A stretch of DNA of 64,000 nucleotides from Trametopsis cervina (lineage: Eukaryota; Basidiomycota; Agaricomycetes; Polyporales; Irpicaceae). Location: positions 365,814 to 429,813 of the forward strand of contig MU278371.1 of the NCBI GenBank assembly GCA_022385755.1. The letters are read 5' to 3'. The notes beneath the pieces were generated by a model, which ran no database searches, had not been told where the DNA came from, and saw nothing but the letters and a program-made list of their open reading frames with translations. Positions 10,889 through 20,883 of the stretch are shown here, piece after piece (the stretch's first letter is position 1; each line of letters opens with the position of its first letter). The translations under genes and the position numbers were made by a program.

Positions 10889-13577
10889 TACGTATCGGGA
10901 TCGGAATGCATGCGCCCACGGTGGGCACAAGACGTCCACACTCTTTCATCACAATCCTTCGTCTGTCATCGACCAAGGATAGTGCATGAAGAACAGTGCC
11001 CTCTCTAATTCATTCCCAACAAGTGTATAGAACATTGGCGGGTCCCACCACACTCCCGTTCACACCTGCATACCCGCCAACTCAAGTCAACACCCACCTA
11101 CAACGCCATCGTATACCCGCGCAGCGTTCTGCATACGTAGTATACAGAGACGGCACTGCTTCCACCTACCTCGGGTATTTGGCGATTGGCTTCGTCAGGT
11201 GTGGTGGAGGTGTTGAGCTGGATGGACGGATAGCGCAGTGGTATACGAGCGAGACCTTGTCGGATCATAGGCAAGGCAATCTGGGTTGAAGCGACCCCAC
11301 ATCCCTTGCATATGCAAGGGCATAGTACAAGGACTACCTCTACGACGCATGTTCGGAGGACCCTGTTGATCAGCCTGAGGGCTGATATCCTTGCGAGCAA
11401 AACTCGCAGGGAGGGATTTGGATAGCAGGGAAGGCAGCACGATTATGTGTGCTGCCAGAGGTGTATTCGCTAGAGTACACTAAAGATGAAGAGTCTATTA
11501 GCTAGATTACCACGTTTTGAACATCGAACTTACAGTCGCTGTCCGTATAGGCGAGATTAGGTAGTATTTCCGAGTACCTAATATTCTTGTTGGCGAGGGA
11601 AATCATATAGTTTCTCAGCTTGTTAATTTTGATGCGACGAACATGAGTTTCCAGCGCCAGGAAGCTGCTGAACAAGGTGTATCGGTGAGTGGTTGAACGA
11701 GCGCAACGCGTAGACACTCATGCTGCATCCTGTCGCTTCTAACCGCAATCCCTATACTCCACAAAGTGCTGTTTCCAACCGACGTCTCCTCCGGGCCATT
11801 CTCGTCAGCTACATCCACACTGCAAGTCCTATGATGACGGATGCGTTGAGTTCTGCTCGGAAACTTAAGTGTGGTTGTGCAGTAAAGCAAGAAGGCTCGC
11901 AGTCAACACACGATGGCCTGCGAGAGATGGTCGGATCCGTATGTTCGATTGACTGGCGCATACATGTCACCAGAAGATCGACGTTCGAAGAAAGCAAACC
12001 GAGTTGAGTAGGGCTGCTTTGCTCGCTTAAGCTGTGACTAATCACGTGAACGTGACACTGCGCGTTGAATGCCGCGACGTGATGGCGACGGACTGTGTTC
12101 CTCGACTATAACTTCTGCAGCGTAGTGATTTACGGTTGCGTCGATGGCCCCTAACGCAAGTGCGTCCTATCAGGGCGCTATCAACGTCAGACGAACCTAC
12201 ATGCTGTAGAGATTACAACAGACTCTATGCTGTGATGCGTACCGAGGGCTGTCTCGAGTACTGTGACGCGATCTATCTTATTTTTTCCCCGGAGGCCACC
12301 GAGACAACTGCCTGAGTGCTGAGTGCGGGTATCGCCGCTTGCACGTCAGGCAGAGTCTATGGCATGCGCCGTTGCAGGTCGACAATAGCACGGAACGAAG
12401 CAGGCACTCCTGTTTGAGCTGTAATCAAGGGAAATGATGTTTTATTTTTTCTCGAGGCAACGCACCAAATAAAAGATCAGAGAGTAAGACGTCAGCTCGT
12501 AGCACGCGACGTTAGAAGTGCGTCCAGCTCAGGCGGGCACGGTACATCTTGCCATGATGTCGCCGTCGTCGTGACCGCTCATCAGAGCCTCGCGCAGAAA
12601 TGAGAATTGTTCTACTTCAAAACTCTTGCTTCTCGCGCGAATACTGGCAGCCGTACAATAGGCAGAAATCGCGACTATCGAGTCTATTAAGATAGCGGCC
12701 AAAGCAGCCGTGGCGCGATCTCTTGTTGAGCGGTCAACAATAAGGATGGGGTCCAAGCGTCCGGACGCGTGATAAATAAGTTGAAGCGCGACGAGCGACG
12801 TTCCCTACTACCCCACGCCACTCTTGCGCGACTCGCTCTCGAGCCGATGACTTGCAGAGTATTCTTGAATGCATGACGCCATGCCTATCGACTAATGTGA
12901 GCGCGCACGAGGGGACGTCGGCGTTGTTCCTCTATGCCATTCAGTGAAGCAGCCCGCGTGCCATTGAAGTCTGCGTCCGAGCCGCTCCTAACCAGCCGAA
13001 AAATTTGACCGTGGCAAACCACCGCTGGAGACAATGGCGAGTGACCGGCTGGAACTCGACAATGACGAGTGTCGAGGTACCGAGCGGTCGTTTACGGTCG
13101 GCCATAGCTTTCTGATCAAACATGACTCGCGAGTGGCACCCGCTCCAGACTTGAGAGACTCCGGAACTCACTGAACGCCGCGCCACCCTAGAATTAATTT
13201 TTCTCGGTGGCCGGCTGGCGGGTACCTATCTCGCGCAGCCTCAGGCCTCGCTCGGGTGCTCCCGACCGCCAAATAATCTGACCTGGTATAGAATAGATCA
13301 GCGCGAGGCCACGATACGACGTGTCGCGGCACATGCACCGTCCGAGTGGCTGGCTTGAAGACAATGAAATATTGCTATGGCCGCTGCTGCGTAATTCTTT
13401 GAGTCAGACGAGTTGCCGTGAGAACAGGGGATGTGGCTCGCATTATTCTGCGGATCTGGGAGGGCTGGAAGGAGACGTATAAATAGAGAGGAGGTCGGAC
13501 GGTGGAAGACATCAACACTTCCCCACTCACCACATCTCGAGCTCGAGCACATCGATTCAACAACCTCCACACACACC

Positions 13578-13703
13578 ATGCAACCGCCTATCCCATCTGC
13601 CCCACCAGGGCATCTCCAGCTCACTGGATCGCAGCCGTTCTCTCAGCCCTTCGCGGCATCCTCTCTTCTGGCTTCAGAAGATCTCCAAGACGTGGAAGGC
13701 TAA
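13578..13703 (+). CDS. Possible small ORF (41 aa) behind a TATA box, copy B
   Basis: A TATAAATA box lies at 13478-13485, about 93 bp upstream, the same spacing as in copy A. The core LTGSQPFSQPFAASSLLASE is conserved with copy A. The differences include both synonymous and replacement changes, too few to test for coding constraint. An intron-like GTGAGT follows at about 13722. Confidence 0.25.
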   Translation: MQPPIPSAPPGHLQLTGSQPFSQPFAASSLLASEDLQDVEG

Positions 13704-13846
13704 TCCAAGATGCCGACACAAGTGAGTTCCGCCTCTCATTACCCGTCGCCACACAGACCAATACTGACCGCTCCACGTCACTTTCCAGCCCAACTCCCTT
13801 ACCGCAGGCTTACACCGCGGAGGGTTCGTACTTCAAGACGTACATC

Positions 13847-14230
13847 GTGAGTGGCATCCCGATACTGATTTATGGATCTTGTGCTTACCTTGCTTTCTTT
13901 GCAGCGCGACTTGGAGGTAGTTTCGCCATGGGTTTGACATTGAGGACGACGAGGACGTGGGACCGAAGAACGGTGTGACACAGCCCAGTGTGTCCTTGGG
14001 TACAGCCTTTATTCGCGTCGATTAATAGTGAGTACCATTCCTTCAGAAAACAATTCACACCAACTCACGTTGCACGTGCGATGGATAGGTGTGAGGCCAA
14101 CGTGTTACCCTCTGTGCAACCGCCTCCGAGTCCGCATATTTCAAATTATTTATGGTGAGTAATGTTCCCTCACAAAATAATACACGCTAGCTCACATAAT
14201 GCGCTGCACAGCTGTTGGATACAGCAGGGC
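13847..14230 (+). repeat. Repeated intron-like cassettes in copy B
   Basis: Intron-like starts GTGAGTGGCATCCCGATACTG (13847, closing in TTTGCAG at 13904), GTGAGTACCATTCC (14028) and GTGAGTAATGTTCC (about 14157) repeat the cassette seen in copy A. Each again follows an AYAT/ATA exon end. Successive units are about 125-180 bp apart. Confidence 0.55.
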
Positions 14231-16615
14231 CCCTTGTCGCCCTGCGTAAGGCCTTCGTCCCCCTATGCAAGACCCACGTCCATCATCGCAGAGGTCTTCG
14301 TCCCCCTATGCATCCTCCATCGCCCCCGTCATCCCCCCCGCTCGCGTTCGTGTACCAGCAGGCAAACCACCATACACACCCATCACACACCCGCCGAACA
14401 CCCTTCCGGCGTGTACGCCTACATGAGTCGGGCCGCGAGACTTTGGGAGCCCAGACACCCGCCCTACTCCCAGACGACTGCGCGAGGTACATTCGCAAGC
14501 AGTGGGTATTGTGCCCCTCGCTGCTCGTCGTACACCCACTACCGGACGCGTTTCATCCTGGGTCAGTTGATATGCATACAAGGCTCGCCAACGCACTCAT
14601 CTCCATCCCGCCCACCATACCGCAAATTCCCACCCACCATCCCGAAAATCCCAACAGCAATCTGAGGGGCTGGATTCGGTGCTCCGGTGTGTATCAGCTA
14701 GACGAGGCGGGCCGCGGGACTATGAGGCTCCATCACTCAGACCCCACTCCGCGACGTGCATTTGCCAATGAGGAATAGCGCGATACCTGCCCCTGGTCCT
14801 CGGTCGTACACTCACCGGTCGCGTCCTCCACGTACTTGCACTGGATCATACGACACGCACAACGTCCCGCAACACCCACTCCACCTCTCTCACCATCTCG
14901 CCAACCTCCACTCGCCAGATGAGTATTTCGAAATTTGGGCTCAGCCGCGCGTCGTACGCCTACCAGACGCCATTTACACGTACCCAGACATCCGGAGTGG
15001 ATGTAGCAGACGGTGTGAGATGGTGTGTGGGTCACTTGGTTCGCTGTTGGAGAAGGGGTTTGGGTGGAATGGGGGTAACGTTCCTGTGAACGTGTGGGCG
15101 AGGATTGGTTTGGTGCTCGACAGGAATGGGGTAGCTTCCTGTGAACGTATGGGCGGGCGTTGGTCTGGTCCGGAATAGGTGTGGCGCTATACGGTTCATA
15201 GCGCCTTCCACTGCGCTTGTATGCGCGGGGGCACGGGACAACATCCACCTCTACGGCATATATGAGGGGAACTCTGCTGATCAGCCTGAGGGCTGGTTTT
15301 CTTGCGAGTTAATACTCGCAGGGAGAATTTGAATTGCAGGGTAGGCAGCATGCTTTCGTGTGCTGTCAGGCGTATTCGATAGAGTACGCCGAAGATGAGG
15401 AGTTTGTTAGATAGGTTACAGCATTCTGAGCGTTGTTTACTTACGGTGGCAGGGAGTCAAATAGTCCTGTCCGCTTCTTTGGTACTGTCGCTTGTGAATA
15501 TGAACAACAGTTTCTTGCTTATCATTTTGCTAGCGCTGTGAACGTTGTGAGATCCCGACCGTCGTCGACTAAGTATGTCAGTAAGTGATTGAGTGAGTGC
15601 AATGAATGTGAGCTTCCGCTACTTGTCTTTATTCCGCAGAGTTCGCTGAGATGCTCCTCCCAGCAATTCATTCACAGCGCAAGTCTTGAGACGACCATCA
15701 CACTGAAGCTGCTCCGCAAGCGAGCAAGACTTAAGTCCACGCAACCGTATTGCATAAGTGCACTGATTCAAAGGCAATATAACACACCGCGAGTGTAGTT
15801 TGGCCGCCGAAGCTAAACTCAGTCTGCGTGTGCGACTGACCGTCAGGAGAATACATAGGAGAAGAGCCGGTAGACTGGCGGACGTTCAAAGAAAACGGGT
15901 TCGGCGCCTTGCGGGCACTCGTCACTGATCACATGATCGTGACATCCCGTGTTGAACGCCACGACGTCGATGACGACACGGACGTGTTCCTTGACCATGA
16001 CTCATGCAGTGTCGCGATTTACAATCGCGTCGACCGCCCCTGGCGCAAGCTTCTATCAGGCTTTGATTCACGGCAGCTAAACGTGCGCTGTGTACATCGA
16101 TTACAATCAGTGCTAGTGCGTACTACGAGCAGTACCAGCTGCGGTCTCGTGGGTAAGCGGATGCGATTTGCCTTGGATTTTTTACAGAGGCTGACGAAAC
16201 TTGCTCAACCAGTGCCAGAACTTTGAAAGCTAGTGTCAATGTTTGCGCAGCAGATGGAGTCAATGACACGCGCCACCGCGAGTTGACGATACAACGGAAG
16301 AAAGCTAACACTCTAATCCGAGCTGTAATCGCGGAACATGACGCGGTGTTTCTCGAGTCAAATGAGAGAATGAAACATCAGCTCATAGCACGCGGTGGTG
16401 GAAGTGCATCTAGTCCAGGTGGGCACGGTTCATCCTACCATGACGTCGCCGTCACAGCCTTCAAAACTTCATCGCGCAGTCAGTCTTCCCGAGATCCGGC
16501 CTGAGACGCTTGTGTTCCTGGCTGTGTTGTCGACGTGGACATCGAAATACGGCGTAGCTTGGCAGAGACTTTCACAAGCCAGGACTTAATGGGCGCCTGA
16601 CGCCACGACGCCACC

Positions 16616-16722
16616 AAGGAGGGGCCTCCGTGACGTCATCCACGCTACAGCTACGTCAGAGCCAATCGATACTTGCAATCGCAAGACGTGATCATGAGAC
16701 GCGTCGTGGCGAGGTATATAAA
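16616..16722 (+). promoter_or_regulatory. Stress-type promoter of the CsbD-like gene
   Basis: In order toward the gene: an AGGGG (STRE-like) at 16620-16624, a perfect CRE palindrome TGACGTCA at 16631-16638, CCAAT at 16662-16666 and TATATAAA at 16715-16722. The ATG follows the TATA box by 92 bp, with a CA-rich leader typical of strongly expressed fungal genes. Confidence 0.7.
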
Positions 16723-16814
16723 CCCTCCACTCTTCGTCTAAATCTCCTCATCACAATCACCCACAACCACAACCACTCAACCAAACCTTTTACCACACCC
16801 ACCACATTTTAATA

Positions 16815-17261
16815 ATGTCTTCCACCACCAACAACTCCGAGCCCAAGTACGTCTTCGATGCACTCCGCAGCGCGCGAACTCCGAGCTGACTTGTTTTTCT
16901 CTTCTAGCAAGACCACCGGTCAATACCACTCTACCAAGGGTACCATTGTTGAGGCTATCGGCAACGCCACTGGCCTCGAGTCGTGGACAACTTCCGGACG
17001 CGACGAGCACGCCCAGGGTGAGGCCGAGTACAAAGCTGCTCAGGCCAAGGGCTACGCAGACGGCACCATCGACCGCCTCGGCGGTAAGAAGGACGCTGTT
17101 GTCGGCGCTGTAACTGGCGACCGTGCACAGGAGGCTTCTGGTAAGCATTCTCCTCACACATCACCATGCTTCGAGTCCTCATCATTCTCTTCGCAATTTT
17201 AGGCAACATCCGCCACGATAAGGGGCAAGCCCAGCAGAACCTCAACGACCCCACCAACTAA
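16815..17261 (+). CDS. CsbD-like / mismatched-base-pair and cruciform-DNA recognition protein
   Basis: Exons 16815-16846, 16908-17140, 17203-17261; 107 aa. It is a small, highly hydrophilic protein rich in Gly, Ala, Lys, Asp and Gln. The [18 protein letters not shown] segment, [21 protein letters not shown] and [20 protein letters not shown] form the CsbD-like repeats. The C-terminus is [16 protein letters not shown]. Fungal relatives (Hmp1 type) are described as binding four-way junction DNA and are stress induced; the in vivo role is uncertain. Both introns have canonical borders and restore the repeat. Codon use and the promoter suggest high expression. It stands alone between repeat-rich regions. 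Confidence 0.9.
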
Positions 17262-17640
17262 ATCATATACCCCCATCCGCTTTGTATACGATAGCTGTAT
17301 CATGTTGTAAATTCCGCCCACGCACACACTCTCCTTCATCGAACGGAATCATTACTGTAGAATAATCACTCCGCCTGTACGACGACAATATTCGGATATT
17401 GGTCGGAAATGAATTGCCTTTTACCACTGAACGCATCTTCTACGTGTGCCGAGTGAACACTGACACTTTACTGTCTTTATTCGACGCGCGACGCGTTCGC
17501 CTTCAAGATCACAATTTGCGCCCTCGCAGTGAATGTAGGACAAGCATGTATGTATCCTCGCGTATTTACAGTCTCGGGAATTGTTACGACGGCTGACGAT
17601 CTCGCGAGTACCTCCGCACAACTCGTCAGCCCACGACGCC
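17262..17640. other. 3' flank of the CsbD-like gene
   Basis: This should hold the terminator and 3' UTR. No further feature was seen. Confidence 0.5.
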
Positions 17641-17689
17641 GACCCATGTTGTTTTCCGCCCGGCGTAAACGTCCTCCGACGCGCGCTTC

Positions 17690-18953
17690 TCTCCAGTGCT
17701 TCTCTCGATCTGGCAGCCGCGAACGCGTCGAAGTCAGCCACAAACGCGCTTCTCCTGTCCATATTTGGGAGGTGTAGCGTTCGCCTTCTTTCGTTGGTCT
17801 GAAAACATATAAAAGGCGGGCGTGGGGCGGTGGTTGGACTTTCACTGCTCTTCCTCGAACCGCTATGTTCTCCTCCCTCCTCTCTTCTGCTCCTCCCCTC
17901 CTAGACGACGACGGGCTCTTCGACACTGGGCTTCTTCAACGGCGACTTGGACGACAACAAGAATAACGATGGCTATGAGGATCCGACTGCTGGTGCTGTG
18001 AGTCTATCTTGATCTTGGGTTTTCTCTGCTTCGTCTTCGGTTGGACTGGGTTGTGGCATGGCTTGGCTGGTCGTCCTCGTTTTCTCTTCTGTTGGTCTAC
18101 GTCGACGGGTTTCTGTGGCGGTTCGTCTGGGTATGTCTTCGACGCCGGCTCGTTGGTTGTCTTGGTCTGCGGTGTATGCGGTTTTCGGTCCGTGGTTGGG
18201 TTTTCATTGGTCATCACGGGTTGCTCTTGTGTTGTGTTCTTGGGTCGTGTCTCTTGGGTTTTGCCTCGGCTTTTGTGTTTCGGCTCTTGGGTCGCGTCTC
18301 TTGGGTTGTGTCTCTTCTCTTGGTTGTGCCGTGTTCTAGGGTGTATGCGGTGTTCGGTCTGCGGTTGGGATTTCACTGGTTCCCTCAAGCTCCTCTTGGG
18401 TCGTGTACTTGGGTCATGTTCGGGGTTGTGTCTTGGGTTGTGACTCTTGGGCGGTGTTCAGGTCGTGTCTCTTGGGCGGTGTTCGGTGTTCGGTGTTCGG
18501 TGTTCGGTCGTATCTTGGGTTGTGTCATGGGCCTCGTCTATTCGTTCTTGTTCTTGTGTCTGCCTACGCCATCTTGCCTGGACCTGGAAATATCTGGACT
18601 TGGGTTCACCGGTACCGGACTTTTACCTTGGCCGCAAGATCTTGCGCTGAAGGCACCACTCAAGGTCTGCACTTAAGGCTCACAAAACCGTCACCTAGTC
18701 GCGTTGCTACTTGGGCCTCTCGTTCCCGCCTACCGCTGGTCTGGTCCTCGTCTCGTGTTTGTGGCTCTTCGGTTCTGCGCTCTCTGTTCTCGAGCTTTCA
18801 AGATACCGTCAAGGCTTGTCCATCAAGAGTAAAATATCGCAAACATCGATATTTCCATCAAGATGATCATACATGTAGTGCCTAGGAGAGGCGGGCGGGC
18901 GGTGGGAGAGGTGCATCCGGTCTCCGTTTGTGCCTCTACGTCTCTCCTTCCGG
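17690..18953 (+). repeat. Copy 1 of a promoter plus low-complexity unit
   Basis: The unit begins with a CTCTCGATCTGGCAGCCGC block, then ATATAAAAGGCGGGCG with a downstream ATG at 17864 and a D/N/G-rich exon-like stretch ending in GTGAGT at 17999. After this come roughly 550 bp of TTGGGTCGTGTCTC-type repeats, including tandem TGTTCGG around 18479-18512. It closes with GTGCATCCGGTCTCCGTTTG near 18910. Copy 2 (about 20775-23053) has the same start and end blocks. All plus frames are open only because stops are compositionally rare. Confidence 0.6.
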
Positions 18954-19639
18954 TACGTGATCTGGTTCTTGCACCCTTACTGACTTCGCCGTCACAGATC
19001 TCTTCGACTTATCAAAAACAGTGTACAGCGGATGACGAGTGAAGTGGACATGACGGGCAATGGTGGGCGACAGGCAACGATAGATGCCCCTGCCGATGGC
19101 GTGCGTATACGGATGGTTATTGTGTCGGGCTCGACGCATATGTGTAGACGTGCTTGTATCTTGCCGAGATCTGTGTGAATGAGACTCGTAAGAAAATATC
19201 AGGAACTTGCGGCATCATGATATAACGTATACTGGAGCGATAATGTACACGCGTCCTGGTCAGCCGGTCGGCTGGCCTTAAGCATGGGTTGTCAGCCACT
19301 GGACGTCGCAGTGGCTGACTAGAAATCTCCCTCCTCTCAACGGCCCGAAAAGTGGTCCAGACGGCGCGCTCTGTCAGCAGAGTTGACGCACTACCACACC
19401 GTACAGTCGTATCATGTTGGTTAAACGGATGAGCTCATGGAGAGGGATAATGCCGACCTTCAGACACGTTTTCGATGCTTTGTAAAGAGTTGTGATGCGC
19501 TCTAGAAAGAGTCTTGATGCCGAGCGAACGATCCTCTTGCGGTTTCGACCTCAGAGATGGAGAGTTCGTCAAGTCAGAGGAGGGCACGAGCCAAAGGTAC
19601 AGGTCTGAGTTGTTCAAGTCTGTGCCTTTGGCTTATATC

Positions 19640-20300
19640 CTTCTCGCGACGCGTTCAAACTTCCGCAGACGGCGAAGGGGAGATGTACGTCGAACCCGAA
19701 CCAAGGCTGACGCGCGGGTTGTTCGGTGGTCCGTTTGCAGATGTATGGAGGCTGCGATTTGGTGGACTTTACGTTCGAGTGGGCTGACATGCGAGTTCGG
19801 GTCTCTCGATCGAGGTCAACGCGGATCCCGCCACGCCAGCCTCGAGATCGGCTTCTCCCCTCCGCTGAGGCTGACGACGAGCTATCCGACTGTTAGGCTT
19901 GCGCAGAACGTCAGCCTCGCACCCTACGCATCGCGATGTTGGATTTCGAACCAGCCTCGAGATCGCCTTCTCGCCTCCTAGCGGCTGACGGCGGACACCC
20001 CAGCCGCCAGGCTCGCACAACCCGCGAATCGCCATGTTCGATTCTGAGCCAGCTTCTCCCGATGTCGCCGAATTTAGAGCGCCTTGGGATCGCCCTCTCG
20101 CCTACTGGCTGCTGACGGTGGGTACGCCAGCCGTCAGGCTTTTAAAAACCGTCAGCCACGCACGATGCGCATCGCCATGTTCAGTTTCGAACCAGCCGCT
20201 CCCGACGTCGCCAAGCCTAGAGCGCCTCGATCGAGTGCTTCTCTCGATCTGGCAGCCGCAAGCTCGTCGAAGACGCGTCCAGGTTAGCCACATCTGGGAC
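19640..20300. repeat. GC-rich minisatellite cluster, units of about 110-130 bp
   Basis: Imperfect units repeat the series TCGCCTTCTCGCCTCC, GCTGACGGCGG, GCCAGCCGYCAGGCT, AACCGTCAGCC, CATCGCGATGTT and TTTCGAACCAGCC. Copies start near 19845, 19965, 20088 and (separately) 20638. Each contains an inner inverted pair, GGCTGACGG...CCGTCAGCC, able to form a hairpin. Confidence 0.7.
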
Positions 20301-20619
20301 GTGTTGAGGTCGCGGTAGCCGTTGATTCTAGGGGTGACGGATAACACAGACCGTAAGACATATTTTGAAGTTTTCGAAGAGAGGTGCAAGACGCGCCTTG
20401 ATACCTTGCAAATGATTCTCATATGTGCTGTTAGCTCATATCCTCCTCGCGCTGTATTGAGGCTTCTGTGGTATTTCCAAAGGGGTAGGGTAGAATCATG
20501 GCTGGCAAGCAAGTGGATCGGCGATCCGCATGTAGATGTATCGAGGTGCGATTTGCTGAACTCCGCATTCCAGTGGGCTGAGAAGCGAGTTCAGGTCCTT
20601 CGAGCGAGATTAACGTGGA

Positions 20620-20880
20620 TGCGACGCCCACCTCAAGATCGCCTTCTCCCCGTCCCTCGCAGCTGACGGCGGGAGCGCCAACCTCTAGGCTTGCACAAAC
20701 CGTCAGCCTCACGCATCGCGCATCGCTATGTTGGATTTCGAACTAGCCCCTCCGACGCCGCCGAGCCTAGAGCGCCACGATCGAGTGCTTCGCTCGATCT
20801 GGCAGCCGCAAGCTCGTCGAAGACGTCGTAGTTGGCCGCATCTGGGGCATGTTGAAGTTGCGTTAGCCGCTGGTTTGGAG
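20620..20880. repeat. Isolated minisatellite unit abutting copy 2 of the promoter unit
   Basis: This is the same unit as at 19640-20300, followed by GCGCCACGATCGAGTGCTTC and CTCGATCTGGCAGCCGCAAG, the block that also precedes copy 1 at 17690 and occurs at 20220. It shows that the minisatellite and the promoter unit spread together. Confidence 0.65.
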
Positions 20881-20883
20881 AGG

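Larger units (their letters stand above)
9390..12620. repeat. Diverged segmental tandem duplication, copy A
   Basis: Copy A aligns in order with copy B (about 12985-16500). Shared blocks include ACTCGCGAGTGGCACCCGCT (9508 vs 13125), GAGACGTATAAATA (9846 vs 13472), the small ORF (9952 vs 13578), CAGCCTGAGGGCTG plus a following hairpin (11371 vs 15282), and a CGTTGAATGCC-like block (12063 vs 15950). The offset grows from about 3.6 to 3.9 kb because of indels. Identity looks moderate, so the event is old. No intact large gene is visible in either copy. Confidence 0.75.
12985..16500. repeat. Diverged segmental tandem duplication, copy B
   Basis: This is the partner of copy A; it carries the same order of blocks with its own TATA box, short ORF, intron-like cassettes and hairpin. 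One stretch (15141-15332) reads LYGIYEGNSADQPEGW, matching LYDACSEDPVDQPEG in copy A, which hints at an eroded coding exon. No intact gene can be assembled. Confidence 0.75.

Noticed and set aside
11225..11305. tRNA-like stretch with an AGCGCAGTGGTA box-A-like word
   Set aside because: The T-arm is degenerate (GGGTTGAAGCGACCC), the acceptor stem has only five pairs and no 7-base anticodon loop can be formed.
9390..16500. Mating-pheromone precursor genes in the small TATA-driven ORFs
   Set aside because: No C-terminal CaaX box is present in either short ORF, which is required for basidiomycete pheromones.
18041..18676. A 211-codon open frame in the TTGGGT-rich tract
   Set aside because: Several overlapping plus frames are open here because the repeat rarely forms stops; the peptide is a monotonous Trp/Val/Leu/Cys mix without domain structure.
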